A DNA stretch of 64,000 bases from Desulfonatronospira thiodismutans ASO3-1 (GCF_000174435.1 NZ_ACJN02000001.1:547658-611657); one strand, 5' to 3'; counted from the first letter of the stretch, positions 43,975 to 53,472 are shown. The notes: generated by a model from the sequence alone, not told the origin. Numbers and translations are program-made.

Positions 43975-44264
43975 GCGATACTGCCAAAATGCAATTGGAC
44001 AAGTTTTTTGAGACCCAGGAAAAAGCCCCTATCAGGGTGTATCTGGCTGCCGGTTGAGGCGGTCCAAGGCTTGCACTTGCTCTGGACGAGCAAAAAGACA
44101 ACGACAATGTATATGATCTGAAGGGCTTTCAATTCCTGGTGGACAAAAATCTCATGCAAACTGTAGCTCCAATTCAACTGGACATGACAGAAGGCGGTTT
44201 TGTTATAAAATCCAGTCTGCAGGCCAGTGCCGGAGGGTGTTCCTCTTCCTGCTCTTCCTGCTGA
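43962..44264 (+). CDS. HesB/IscA-like selenoprotein (UGA recoded)
   Basis: A 100-residue A-type iron-sulfur carrier-like protein with in-frame TGA 44055-44057 as residue 32. The same frame continues to TGA 44262-44264. Around the UGA, IRVYLAAG-U-GGPRLALALDE matches the HesB/IscA region where the first of the three cluster-ligand cysteines sits. The C-terminus GGCSSSCSSC supplies the other Cys ligands. HesB-like proteins are a known bacterial selenoprotein family. The start has AAGGAGGG upstream and overlaps the leader ORF; a terminator follows. The role of Sec here is not established; it could tune cluster or metal binding or redox chemistry. Confidence 0.9.
44062..44087 (+). promoter_or_regulatory. 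Bacterial SECIS-like hairpin of the HesB selenoprotein
   Basis: GUCCA (44062-44066) pairs with UGGAC (44083-44087), and after one A-C mismatch GGC (44068-44070) with GCU (44079-44081), leaving an eight-base loop UUGCACUU. It begins five bases after the UGA, with the apical loop about 14-21 bases downstream. This suits a bacterial SECIS within coding sequence. Confidence 0.7.
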
Positions 44265-44291
44265 TTCCAGGATGTGTACATGTTTAACATA

Positions 44292-44324
44292 ATGGCCATG
44301 TCTGAAGGACGTGGCCATTTTTCT
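44292..44324 (+). terminator. Intrinsic terminator of the HesB selenoprotein operon
   Basis: ATGGCCATGTC (44292-44302) pairs with GACGTGGCCAT (44308-44318), one wobble pair, five-base loop, followed by TTTTTCTT. Strong Rho-independent signature. Confidence 0.88.
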
Positions 44325-44375
44325 TATTTGATTCTAATTTGCGCAATTAATTGCGGTCATGGAGGTTTTTTCAGT

Positions 44376-44663
44376 ATGCAGTGCGATACCATAAAAAAAG
44401 GTGTGGAGTGCACTTTTATGACAGCCAGGGGCTGTTCTTACAAAGAGGGACAGTGCTATCCCATAGTGGAAAAATGCAACGGCTGCGACCGCATTCATGA
44501 ATTCGGGGGGCAGACTTACTGCAAAAGCTACCCTGAACCGGCCATGAAGTGGGAACACAATGCCTGCAATTTCGCCACCCATGTGCAGGCCACCTTTGAC
44601 AAAAGCGGCCAGGTCAAGATCAACCCCATCAAGGCTTCCAAGCGCGCCGCCAAAAAGAGATAA
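44376..44663 (+). CDS. PxxKW-family cysteine-rich protein
   Basis: A 95-residue protein with about nine cysteines and the motif PEPAMKW (PxxKW) characteristic of a family found in sulfate reducers and relatives. Pattern: CDTIKKGVECTFMTARGCSYKEGQCYPIVEKCNGCDRI, then YCKSYPEPAMKWEHNACNFATHV, and a basic tail. The cysteine spacing suggests a metal site. ATG 44376 has GGAGG ten bases upstream; the frame extends further up through the terminator and is not used. Function unknown. Confidence 0.85.
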   Translation: MQCDTIKKGVECTFMTARGCSYKEGQCYPIVEKCNGCDRIHEFGGQTYCKSYPEPAMKWEHNACNFATHVQATFDKSGQVKINPIKASKRAAKKR

Positions 44664-44676
44664 CAATTACTTGTGC

Positions 44677-44703
44677 ATACGCCGGGCAAGATTTCCGGCG
44701 TAT
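44677..44703 (+). terminator. Hairpin after the PxxKW gene
   Basis: ATACGCCGG pairs with CCGGCGTAT around a nine-base loop; no T run follows, so it may stop transcription weakly or stabilise the mRNA end. Confidence 0.4.
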
Positions 44704-44726
44704 ACACCATCCTTTGAAGTCAGGTC

Positions 44727-45959
44727 ATGCAACAAATTATACAATATCTGGATAAACAAGCGGATGAAGTGGTGCAGTTGCAGTCCAGCTTAGTTTCCAT
44801 TCCTGCTCTCGGGCCGTCCAATGAAGGCCGAGGCGAAAAGGAAAAAGCTGATTTTGTGCACAAGTATCTGCGTGCCTGCGGATTTGAGGAAATAATTGAA
44901 ATCAATGCACCGGATCAGCGGGTGGAATGCGGGTACAGGCCCAATCTGGCTGCCTGGATCCGTGGCCGGGATGCAGGCAGAACTCTGTGGATCATCAGTC
45001 ACCTGGATATCGTCCCGCCGGGGGATCTGTCTCTATGGAAAAGCGATCCCTACTCCCTGGAAGTAGATGTAGATACGCTCATTGGCCGGGGAGTGGAGGA
45101 CAACCACCAGAGCATAGTATCATCTGTACTTGCGGCCAGGGCTTTTATGGAGCAGGGTGTAAAGCCGGATATAAATCTGGGTCTTCTTTTCGTGGCCGAC
45201 GAGGAAACCGGGAATGACTACGGCCTGCCTTATGTGCTGGATAATCGAAAAGATCTTTTTGAAAAAGATGATCTTTTCCTGGTTCCTGACTTCGGCACCA
45301 GCGATTCCACCATGATGGAAGTGGCTGAAAAAAGCATGCTCTGGCTCAAGGTATCTGTTAAGGGCAGACAATGCCATGCCTCGACCCCGGAAAAAGGGAT
45401 AAATTCTCTTGCAGCTTCTGCTGCCTTCATACTCCAGCTGGAAAGACTGCATGAAATTTTTCCCGGCCGGAACGATCTTTTCAGTCCGGCAGGCTCCACT
45501 TTCTGTCCTACCAAAAAAGAAGCCAACGTGCCCAACATCAATACCATCCCGGGACTGGATGTCTTTTATCTGGACTGCCGCATACTGGCTGAATACTCAA
45601 TCCAGGACGTAATCAACGAAGCCAGGAACCTGGGCTCGGATATAGAGAAGAAATACGGGGTGCATATTGATTACGAGGTTGTTTATCAGCAGCAGGCAGC
45701 CCCGCATACCGACCCTGCCAGTGAAGTTGTCCAAAGGCTTGCCCGCGGTATCGAGAAAGTTTACCAGGTAAAGCCAGAGCCCCGGGGAGTGGGCGGGGGC
45801 ACCGTGGCTGCTTTTCTCCGGCACAGGGGATACAGTGCCGTGGTATGGGCCACCCTTACAGGCACGGCGCACCAGCCCAACGAACGTTCCAGCATCGCCA
45901 GCACCCTGAAGGATGCCCAGGTCATGGCCCTCATGGCTATAAATGATGAAACGGGCTGA
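44727..45959 (+). CDS. M20-family metallopeptidase
   Basis: A 410-residue zinc hydrolase of the ArgE/DapE/carboxypeptidase type. Metal-ligand motifs: SHLDIVPPGD, GRGVEDNHQS (bridging Asp), VADEETGNDYG (catalytic Glu and ligand), VPDFGTSD and a terminal GTAHQPNE His. The dimerisation domain lies around 210-320. The substrate is unknown. A DapE role is unlikely, because the lysine pathway here uses DapL. It ends 60 bases before mnmG. Confidence 0.88.
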   Translation: MQQIIQYLDKQADEVVQLQSSLVSIPALGPSNEGRGEKEKADFVHKYLRACGFEEIIEINAPDQRVECGYRPNLAAWIRGRDAGRTLWIISHLDIVPPGDLSLWKSDPYSLEVDVDTLIGRGVEDNHQSIVSSVLAARAFMEQGVKPDINLGLLFVADEETGNDYGLPYVLDNRKDLFEKDDLFLVPDFGTSDSTMMEVAEKSMLWLKVSVKGRQCHASTPEKGINSLAASAAFILQLERLHEIFPGRNDLFSPAGSTFCPTKKEANVPNINTIPGLDVFYLDCRILAEYSIQDVINEARNLGSDIEKKYGVHIDYEVVYQQQAAPHTDPASEVVQRLARGIEKVYQVKPEPRGVGGGTVAAFLRHRGYSAVVWATLTGTAHQPNERSSIASTLKDAQVMALMAINDETG

Positions 45960-46019
45960 ACTACTGGCTGCAATTATATCAAAACCCAGGATGACACATT
46001 CAGCCATCAACCGCCAGGA

Positions 46020-47915
46020 ATGATAAAAGAACTCCCCGAGATTTTCGACCTGATTATTGTCGGGGCCGGGCATGCAGGCTGTGAAGCCGCTCATGCCGCT
46101 TCAAAGCTTGGCCTTGCAACCCTTGTTCTGACCAACAACATAGACCGTATCGGACACCTTTCCTGCAATCCAGCCATCGGAGGCCTGGCCAAGGGTCACA
46201 TGGTCAAGGAGATTGACGCCCTTGGAGGAATCATGGGGCTGTGGGCCGATGAATCGGGTATTCAATTCAGGCGGCTCAACACCCGTAAAGGACCTGCCGT
46301 GCAGGCCACCCGGGCCCAGATGGATCGCAGCAGGTATCTCTTCAGTGCGCAAAGCACCCTGTTCTCTCTTGATCACCTGTATATCATGGAGGCTTTTGCC
46401 GAGGACCTGCTGGTAACCAGCGGCCGTATCCGTGGAGTGCGCACCGCCTTTGGTGAAGATTTTTATGCACCGGCTGTTCTGCTCACCACGGGAACATTTC
46501 TGCAGGGCCAGATCCATGTGGGGCTTAGGAGCAGTTCCGGCGGGAGACTGGGTGATCCGGCATCCGCCGGTCTTTCCCACAGCCTGCGCAAACTCGGCCT
46601 GGATCTTGGACGGCTTAAAACCGGCACAGTCCCCAGGCTGTTGAAGGAAAGCATTGATTTTTCCGTCATGCAGGAGCAGCACGGAGACGATCCTCCTCCC
46701 AGGTTCAGTTTCCGGGGGGCCCCCAGAACCCTCAGGCAGATTCCCTGCCATATCACCTATACCAGCAGCAGCACCCATGAGTGCATAAACGCCGGCCTGG
46801 ACCGTTCTCCCATGTACCAGGGCCTAATTCACGGCACCGGAGCCAGGTATTGTCCCTCCATAGAGGACAAGGTGGCCAGGTTTCCAGAAAAAGAGCGTCA
46901 CCAGATCTTTGTGGAGCCCGAGGGTCTGGACAGCCATGAAGTTTATCCCAACGGTATTTCCACAAGTCTTCCCCTGGATGTGCAGAAAAAGATGCTTCAG
47001 ACCATTCCCGGCCTGGAAAAAGCCATTATTGTCCGCCCAGGCTACGCCATTGAATACGACTATATTCATCCAACACAGCTGACGCCGCACCTCGAGACCA
47101 GGGCGGTGCAGGGGCTTTACTCTGCAGGACAGATAAACGGCACCTCAGGGTATGAAGAGGCTGCAGCCCAGGGACTATGGGCAGCGTTGAATATTTATGC
47201 CCGCAGTCACGGCACGGATTTCATTCTCAAAAGGGACCAGGCATACATGGCCGTACTTGTGGATGACCTGATAACCAGGGGTACCAGCGAGCCCTACCGC
47301 ATGTTTACCTCCAGGGCGGAGTACAGGCTGCTTTTAAGAGAGGACAATGCGGATGAAAGACTTACACCCCTGGGCAGGGAGCTGGGCTTGGTGGACGATG
47401 CGTACTGGAAAATTTTCACGGCCAGGCAGCAGCAGATGCAAAGCCTCAAGGAGGCTTTGCGGTCGATGGTTATCCGTCCGGATCAATCCACCGTCAAAAT
47501 TCTGGAACAGATCGGAGCCCATCCTCCCAAAAGATCGGCCTCCCTGGCTGATATCCTGAAGCAGCCAAGTATCAGTATCAGGGAGCTAAAGCCCCTCTGG
47601 TCCGGGTTGGATGATTACGAAGATGCTATTCTGGAGCGGGTACAGACAGATATAAAGTTTGAAGGTTATATCAGCCGCCAGCGGGAAATGGCCGAACGTA
47701 TCAGGCATCTGGAGGATACCGGGCTGCCCCGTGACCTGGACTACACCCGGGTGTCCGGTCTATCCAGGGAGGCGGTGGAAAAACTGTCTGCCATCCGCCC
47801 TGAAACACTGGGTCAGGCAGGCCGTATTTCCGGCATAACTCCTGCAACACTTTCTGCATTGCAGATTTATCTTAAAATGGGTAAGAAAGATCCACAACAA
47901 GATAAGGACCATTGA
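46020..47915 (+). CDS. mnmG: tRNA uridine-5-carboxymethylaminomethyl modification enzyme MnmG
   Basis: FAD-dependent subunit that, with MnmE, modifies the wobble uridine of several tRNAs. The 631-residue protein has GAGHAGCEAAHAA at about residues 15-27, CNPAIGGLAKGHMVKEIDALGG, the RLKTGTVPRL segment, and the C-terminal GidA helix bundle with EGYISRQ. Lengths and motifs are normal. The start at 46020 has CAGGA upstream. The partner mnmE is not in the window. Confidence 0.95.
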   Translation: MIKELPEIFDLIIVGAGHAGCEAAHAASKLGLATLVLTNNIDRIGHLSCNPAIGGLAKGHMVKEIDALGGIMGLWADESGIQFRRLNTRKGPAVQATRAQMDRSRYLFSAQSTLFSLDHLYIMEAFAEDLLVTSGRIRGVRTAFGEDFYAPAVLLTTGTFLQGQIHVGLRSSSGGRLGDPASAGLSHSLRKLGLDLGRLKTGTVPRLLKESIDFSVMQEQHGDDPPPRFSFRGAPRTLRQIPCHITYTSSSTHECINAGLDRSPMYQGLIHGTGARYCPSIEDKVARFPEKERHQIFVEPEGLDSHEVYPNGISTSLPLDVQKKMLQTIPGLEKAIIVRPGYAIEYDYIHPTQLTPHLETRAVQGLYSAGQINGTSGYEEAAAQGLWAALNIYARSHGTDFILKRDQAYMAVLVDDLITRGTSEPYRMFTSRAEYRLLLREDNADERLTPLGRELGLVDDAYWKIFTARQQQMQSLKEALRSMVIRPDQSTVKILEQIGAHPPKRSASLADILKQPSISIRELKPLWSGLDDYEDAILERVQTDIKFEGYISRQREMAERIRHLEDTGLPRDLDYTRVSGLSREAVEKLSAIRPETLGQAGRISGITPATLSALQIYLKMGKKDPQQDKDH

Positions 47916-48012
47916 AGTATTTCCTGGAAAAAGGCAGTCTATTGTGGAAAAAGATTGAATGCTGCCGGCTGCAAGCACTTGAATCTATCCCTAACCCCTG
48001 AAAGGTAGTGCT

Positions 48013-49080
48013 TTGTTCACCCTGTACCAGGCATTATTCAGCGCGCACATATATTTTGCGCAGTTCTGGCCCCAGATATCCGAGGGGTTTCATGACACTC
48101 CCATGCTCGGCACCGGTTTTATGGTGCTGGGAATCGTGCTGGGAATCGTGCTTTTTTTTATTCTGGGGTATCTGGCCTACTCCAGGCTTGGCTCCTCGAC
48201 AGAGTCCCAGGAATCCAATCCCTTCACAGTATCCTCCCCTGAAAAAATACATGAAATTCTGGATAAAGCCTGGGCCCAGAACAGCCGTCTGGAGCTTTAT
48301 TTCAGGACCCGCGGACAGCATTTGTCCTGTCTCATTCAGGACCTTTCCGGGGACAAGCTGGTTATAGAACCTCCGCAGCACATAAAGCTTAAAAAGAGCT
48401 GGCTGAACAGGAGTGTGATTGTTTTTTTCTCTGTTCGTATAGACAGGCAAAAAAGGGTTTATTATAAGTTTGAATCCAGCATAACCGGCTTCCCTGTAAT
48501 AAACAGCGAGCCAGTGCTTCAACTTGCTGTACCCGGTGTGCTGAACATGGAGCAAAAAAGGGTGCACCTGCGCCTGGACCCTCCTCTGGCCTACGTCAAG
48601 TCCATGAGGGTCTGGCAGGTTCTGTACAACAGTGACGGTTCCCTGCCCCGGGATATCTCTTCAAAGGCGGAACCTCTGGCACAATACATTCCGGCTGAAA
48701 GCAAGCCGGTGTTGAGGCTTGCAGACCTGTCGGGTGGAGGGATCAGGATTAAAATAGCAAAAAGCCTCCTTGGATCCATGGAGGATTTTATAAAAGCAAA
48801 TCCAAACCTGATAATTTTCCTTCAGCTCCGGGACAAACCTGACCAGGACAGCGAGGTACACAATTATTACTTAGTGGGCAGGATAAGGAATTATTTTACC
48901 GACCAGCATGGATACTATATTCTGGGCATGCAGTATGAATATTCTGCCCGTCTTGATCCTGACACCGGCGACATAGTCAGATGGGAAAAGGTGGACCCTG
49001 AAGAGGGAGTGGAGGACGTGGTCAACTGGGTGGTGCAGAAACACCTGCAGTTTTACCGTGAAAAAGGAGTCCCTGATTGA
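48013..49080 (+). CDS. Membrane-anchored PilZ-domain protein (c-di-GMP effector)
   Basis: A 355-residue protein with one membrane helix at about residues 36-60 and a two-part cytoplasmic region. Residues about 75-175 resemble the YcgR N-terminal (flagellar brake-like) domain; the PilZ domain follows with RVHLR (RxxxR) at about 182-186 and DLSGGG (DxSxxG) at about 238-243, the c-di-GMP-binding residues. The start is TTG 48013 with AAAGG upstream. A diguanylate cyclase is encoded at 52603, so both making and sensing c-di-GMP occur here. The output, perhaps motility or envelope, is inference. Confidence 0.85.
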   Translation: MFTLYQALFSAHIYFAQFWPQISEGFHDTPMLGTGFMVLGIVLGIVLFFILGYLAYSRLGSSTESQESNPFTVSSPEKIHEILDKAWAQNSRLELYFRTRGQHLSCLIQDLSGDKLVIEPPQHIKLKKSWLNRSVIVFFSVRIDRQKRVYYKFESSITGFPVINSEPVLQLAVPGVLNMEQKRVHLRLDPPLAYVKSMRVWQVLYNSDGSLPRDISSKAEPLAQYIPAESKPVLRLADLSGGGIRIKIAKSLLGSMEDFIKANPNLIIFLQLRDKPDQDSEVHNYYLVGRIRNYFTDQHGYYILGMQYEYSARLDPDTGDIVRWEKVDPEEGVEDVVNWVVQKHLQFYREKGVPD

Positions 49081-49133
49081 CAGGTTGAAAAAAAGTCTGC
49101 ATATGAACAGAATTTTATCCAGGGAGGAATGAC

Positions 49134-49946
49134 TTGGAAGAGGCCTCAGAAAGTAAGCTGTGGAACATGATCCGCAGAATGTTCGGTACGCGTTGTGATG
49201 CCCCGCTGGAAGAAGTCATCCGGGAGGCCAGCGAAGAAGGGGAGATAAAAAATGAAGAAGTGCGCATGCTTCTTAATATACTGCGCCTTCATGAAAAGCA
49301 GGCCGTGGAAATCATGGTCCCCAGAACGGACCTGGTATGCGCCGAAGAAAACGACACCCTGAAGGATGTGGCGGAGTCCATATTGCAGTCCGGGCATTCC
49401 AGGCTGCCTGTATACCGGGAGAACAAGGACCATATCGTGGGTTTGATTCATGCCAAGGATCTGCTGCAGCATTTTTTTGAAAACAAAGACGTTTCCGTTA
49501 ATTCTCTGATGCGCGAACCTCATTTTATGCCGGAAACCAAAAATGTCAGGCAGATCCTCATGGATTTCCAGAATCAGAAGATACACCTCGGTGTTGTACT
49601 GGATGAATACGGCGGCACTTCTGGTATCGTTACCCTGGAAGACGTACTCGAGGAGATAGTAGGAGAGATCGAAGACGAATACGATCCGCCACGCCCACAG
49701 GAAGTGCAGACCATGGATGACGGAACCTACTATGTTGCCGGACGCACCTCCCTGGACGAACTGGCAGATATTGGAATAAAAATTCCCACAGAGCAGGTGG
49801 AGACTATCGGAGGCTACATAAGCCATCTGGCCGGCAAAGTCCCCGTGAAGGGCGAGGAATTTTCCGATGAATTTTTCTCTTATGTAGTGCAGGAAGCCAA
49901 TACCAAAAACATACAGTGGCTGACAATAAGGCGTCTGGATCCATGA
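49134..49946 (+). CDS. corC: CorC/HlyC-type CBS domain protein
   Basis: A 270-residue soluble protein with two CBS domains at about residues 65-190 (IMVPRTDLVCAEENDTLKDVAESI, HSRLPVYRENKDHIVGLIHAKDLL) and a C-terminal CorC/HlyC domain (TYYVAGRTSLDEL...TIGGYISHLAGKVP), thought to act in ion transport or homeostasis. TTG 49134 has GGGAGG upstream. The lnt gene overlaps its stop (ATGA); corC-lnt is a widespread gene pair. Confidence 0.9.
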   Translation: MEEASESKLWNMIRRMFGTRCDAPLEEVIREASEEGEIKNEEVRMLLNILRLHEKQAVEIMVPRTDLVCAEENDTLKDVAESILQSGHSRLPVYRENKDHIVGLIHAKDLLQHFFENKDVSVNSLMREPHFMPETKNVRQILMDFQNQKIHLGVVLDEYGGTSGIVTLEDVLEEIVGEIEDEYDPPRPQEVQTMDDGTYYVAGRTSLDELADIGIKIPTEQVETIGGYISHLAGKVPVKGEEFSDEFFSYVVQEANTKNIQWLTIRRLDP

Positions 49947-51499
49947 GACTCCCGGAAATTTTCAGGCAGGGCTCTTTCTGGGCCCAGTTTTTCATGTGTC
50001 TTGCCGGGCTTTTTCTGGCTTTTCCCAACCCCCTGCTGCAGGTACCCTTCCTGATTTTTCTTTTTTTCCTGGGGCTTAACTATATTGCCTTCAACACCCG
50101 CAGTAAAGGTGAAGCTTTCAGGCGGGGGCTTCTTGTTTCAGGTCCGGCCTACGCAGTGACCCTTTACTGGATAGTGGTCCCGGTGCATGTCTACGGGCAC
50201 TTTCCCCTGGTGCTGGCCCTGTTCTTCCCCCTTCTGCTGGGGTTTGTCCTTGGGCTTTTCAGCAGTCTCTATGTATTTGTGGTACATATTATGAGCAGGC
50301 GTTTCTCATGGATTGCTCTCGGTGTTTTCGGCGGAGCTGTCTGGGCCTTTCTGGAATTTGCCAGGGAGTATGTCTTTACCGGGTTCCCCTGGCTTATTGC
50401 TGCCCAGGCCTTCAGTATCTGGCCGGAATCCATCCAGGCTGTTTCCATAGTTGGAAGCTACGGACTGGCAATGCTCCTTGCCTGCGCAGGCATCTGGATT
50501 TATCAGGGCAGGACAATCCCTGTACTGGCGGCACTGGCCCTGCTTTTTCCTGTGCTGGGATACGGTTTTTTTCTGCAGCAAAAAGAATATGACGGCCCGG
50601 CCAAAGATATCCTGATTGTTCAGGGTAACCTGGACCAGGATATTAAGTGGGAAGAAGAGATCCAGATGAAAACTGTGGAAAAGTATAAGGACCTGACCAT
50701 TCAGTCTCTTGATGAGATAAATGCTGATCTGGTGGTCTGGCCGGAAACCGCCATGCCTTTTTACCTGCAGGAACAGAGCCGCATGAGCTTCATGGTCATG
50801 AATCTCGCCCAGGAAAAGGGCATTGATCTTATCACCGGTGCCCCTGCTTATGAAATGCAGGAGGACGGTATAAATTACAAGCTGCACAACAGGGCCTTCT
50901 GGATATCCGGAAGGGGGCTGATACAAGATCACTACGACAAGGAACGCTTAGTCCCTTTCGGAGAATATATCCCCTGGTCCAGCTACCTTTTTTTCCTGGA
51001 TCGCCTGGTGGCCGGGCCCATGGATTTTTCTCCGGGCAAAGCTACTGCTCCCATGGAAAATGAAGAGCTTGCCTTGGGCATGCTCATCTGCTACGAAATA
51101 ATATTCCCGGGGCTTGTCAGGGACAGGGTGCAGCAGGGTGCAAACGTATTGATAAACATATCCAATGATGCCTGGTTCGGCGATACTTCAGCCCCCAGAC
51201 AGCACCTGCACCTGAGTGTCTTAAGGGCCGTGGAGCAGGGTCGTTATGTGGTCAGATCCACAAATACCGGTATTTCAGCTTTTATTGATCCTTCCGGCAG
51301 AGTATATGAAAGTACCCCGCTTTTTCAGGAGGCGACCCTGTCAGGCCAGGTAAAACTTCTGGATGATAAAACTTTCTACCATGTCTGGCACTGGCATATA
51401 AACTGGATTTTGGCCGGCATCAGCCTTGCTGGACTGGCCCTGTGTCTGGTTGTGCCGGCAAAGAGGACTTTTTCTGAAAAATCTTACATCAATAAGTAA
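49943..51499 (+). CDS. lnt: Apolipoprotein N-acyltransferase Lnt
   Basis: Inner-membrane enzyme that adds the third acyl chain to lipoproteins. In 518 residues, an N-terminal bundle of about six membrane helices is followed by a nitrilase-like domain with the catalytic triad at about E268 (VVWPETAMP), K333 (YDKERLVPFGEYIPW) and C383 (MLICYEII), close to the E. coli positions. A final membrane helix closes the protein. The start at 49943 gives an ATGA overlap with corC; an ATG at 49916 lies 27 bases earlier and is less likely. Confidence 0.93.
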   Translation: MRLPEIFRQGSFWAQFFMCLAGLFLAFPNPLLQVPFLIFLFFLGLNYIAFNTRSKGEAFRRGLLVSGPAYAVTLYWIVVPVHVYGHFPLVLALFFPLLLGFVLGLFSSLYVFVVHIMSRRFSWIALGVFGGAVWAFLEFAREYVFTGFPWLIAAQAFSIWPESIQAVSIVGSYGLAMLLACAGIWIYQGRTIPVLAALALLFPVLGYGFFLQQKEYDGPAKDILIVQGNLDQDIKWEEEIQMKTVEKYKDLTIQSLDEINADLVVWPETAMPFYLQEQSRMSFMVMNLAQEKGIDLITGAPAYEMQEDGINYKLHNRAFWISGRGLIQDHYDKERLVPFGEYIPWSSYLFFLDRLVAGPMDFSPGKATAPMENEELALGMLICYEIIFPGLVRDRVQQGANVLINISNDAWFGDTSAPRQHLHLSVLRAVEQGRYVVRSTNTGISAFIDPSGRVYESTPLFQEATLSGQVKLLDDKTFYHVWHWHINWILAGISLAGLALCLVVPAKRTFSEKSYINK

Positions 51500-51502
51500 A
51501 TC

Positions 51503-52610
51503 ATGATTCAGCAGTTATCCGATATAAAAGCCCGTTCAGATCAGGTGCTTCAACGTTTTTCATCTTTCTGGGGGCGGCTTTGACCTTGAATCCCAGAAGC
51601 AGCGACTGGAGGAGATCGAGCATGAACTGTCCCGGCCCGGGGCATGGGACAGTCCTGAAAAATTGACTCCCATACTCAAGGAGAAAAGCGGCCTGGAAGA
51701 AAGCGTCAGCAAGTACGAACAGTTGCACAGCTTACAGGAAGAGGTAAGGGAATGGCTGGAGTTCGCTGACAATGACCAGTCCGGTGAAGTCCTGCAGGCC
51801 CTGGAGGACAGCCTTGAGACCCTCAGCAGGCAGCTTGAAAAGGTTGAACTGGAAGCCCTGTTAAGCGGCAAGGACGATAATAACCCCGCTATTGTCTCCA
51901 TTCATCCTGGAGCCGGAGGCACTGAAGCCCAGGACTGGGTGGAGATGCTTCTGCGCATGTATACCAGGTGGGCTGAAAGCAAAGGCTTTAAGCTGGATTA
52001 CCTGGACTACCTGCCCGGAGACGAAGCAGGCGTCAAAAGCGTGACGCTGCAGGTTACAGGAGAGTATGCATACGGCCTTCTCAAGAGCGAAAGAGGCATA
52101 CACCGCCTGATCCGCATTTCTCCCTTCGATGCCTCCGGGCGCAGGCACACCTCCTTTGCTTCAGTGGACGTGTATCCGCAGGTCTCCGACGATATCAATA
52201 TCGAAGTCAAGGAAGAGGATATGCGGGTGGATGTCTTCAAAGCCAGCGGTCCGGGCGGGCAGCATGTAAACAAGACAAGCTCCGCCATCCGGATAACCCA
52301 CATGCCGACTGGAATCGTTGTCCAGTGCCAGAGCGAAAGATCTCAGAGGCGCAACCGGGATGCCGCCCTGAAAATCCTGAAGGCCAAGCTTTACGATGAA
52401 GAAATGAAAAAGCTTGAAGACGAAAGGCAGGAAAAGTATGCAGCCAAGGACAGCATTGCCTGGGGAAGCCAGATCCGCACCTATACTCTTCATTCTTACC
52501 GGCTGGTAAAGGATCACAGGAACAACACCGAGATCTATGATGTGGACAGCGTCCTGGACGGAAACATCGACACCTTGATCCGCAACTATCTCCTGTACAG
52601 ACATGGATAA
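51503..52610 (+). CDS. prfB: Peptide chain release factor 2 (programmed +1 frameshift)
   Basis: Recognises UAA and UGA stop codons. The gene starts at ATG 51503, reads 26 codons to an in-frame TGA 51581-51583, and continues in the +1 frame from GAC 51582 to TAA 52608-52610. The full protein has about 368 residues, the RF2 length, with the SPF codon-recognition motif (RISPFDASGRRHTSFASV) and the catalytic GGQ (SGPGGQHVNKTSSAIRI). Its stop overlaps the start of the diguanylate cyclase gene by eight bases. Cells using UGA for Sec must balance RF2 against SelB at UGA; that link is inference. Confidence 0.96.
51569..51584 (+). promoter_or_regulatory. prfB programmed +1 frameshift site
   Basis: The sequence GGGGGCGGCTTTGAC combines an internal Shine-Dalgarno-like G run three bases before CTT, the slippery CTT codon (51578-51580), the UGA stop (51581-51583) and the following C. 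It is the canonical arrangement (E. coli: GGGGGUAUCUUUGAC), so RF2 level controls its own synthesis. Confidence 0.95.
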
Positions 52611-53451
52611 CCCCACTTTCAAGAGTAAGCAGGACCAGGAAAAACTCGTGCAGGAACTGCTGGAACTGGAAAACCTCCTGCGTAAACAGGGTGGAAACCA
52701 CAACCCCGGGGAAACCAGGGGAAGGATCGCTCTGGTTCGATTGCTCGACGATCTTGACCAGGAAGATTTAGAGGAACTAAAGCTTAAATCCAGGGTAGAC
52801 CCCGCATGGCTCACCCTGGCCCTGGACCAGGAAAAGTTCCCCGCCCTCATGGAGATGCAGAAAAACATCGAAAATCTCACCCGGGCCAGGGACAGGGATG
52901 CATTGACAGGATTGTACAATCGGGGTTTTTTTCAGCGGATACTGGACAGGGAAGTGGAAAGGGCCTTCAGGTTCAAGCTGCCCCTGACCCTGGCCATGAT
53001 GGATATTGATGATTTCAAGAAAATAAACGATACCTGCGGACATCCTTGCGGAGACAGGGTTCTACAGGATCTGGGCGGTATTATTCAGCAGGAAATACGG
53101 GCTGCTGATTATGCCGCACGCATTGGCGGAGAGGAGTTTGCCCTGATTCTGCCCGGAACAGGCAGATATAAATCCGAGCCCTTGTTCTGGCGCATCATGG
53201 ACAGTATCCGCAGCAGGCAGGTTGAATGCCCTCACAGCAGGCACAAGGTGAGCTATACCGTTTCCATTGGTGCTGCTACATACAGAGGGAAAACCGAAAT
53301 CACGGCTGAAAGGCTGATTTCAGAAGTGGACAGGCAGCTGTACAAGGTCAAAGAGCATGGTAAGGATTCGATCAGCGCCGAGATATTCCAGGATGCAGTC
53401 AACGAAGAAGCCCTGGTACAAAAGGCTGAAAAGAATTTTTTGCTGGGATAA
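52603..53451 (+). CDS. Diguanylate cyclase (GGDEF domain)
   Basis: A 282-residue cytoplasmic protein with an N-terminal helical region (about residues 1-100, possibly a coiled-coil dimerisation or sensor part) and a GGDEF domain from about 103. The active-site motif is GGEEF at about residue 175, preceded by the inhibitory I-site RAAD five residues before. DALTGLYNRGFF and MDIDDFKKINDTCGH are typical. It should make c-di-GMP with product inhibition. The start overlaps prfB by eight bases. The PilZ protein at 48013 is a candidate receptor. Confidence 0.92.
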   Translation: MDNPTFKSKQDQEKLVQELLELENLLRKQGGNHNPGETRGRIALVRLLDDLDQEDLEELKLKSRVDPAWLTLALDQEKFPALMEMQKNIENLTRARDRDALTGLYNRGFFQRILDREVERAFRFKLPLTLAMMDIDDFKKINDTCGHPCGDRVLQDLGGIIQQEIRAADYAARIGGEEFALILPGTGRYKSEPLFWRIMDSIRSRQVECPHSRHKVSYTVSIGAATYRGKTEITAERLISEVDRQLYKVKEHGKDSISAEIFQDAVNEEALVQKAEKNFLLG

Positions 53452-53472
53452 CGTGGATACCTGCATAGTTGC

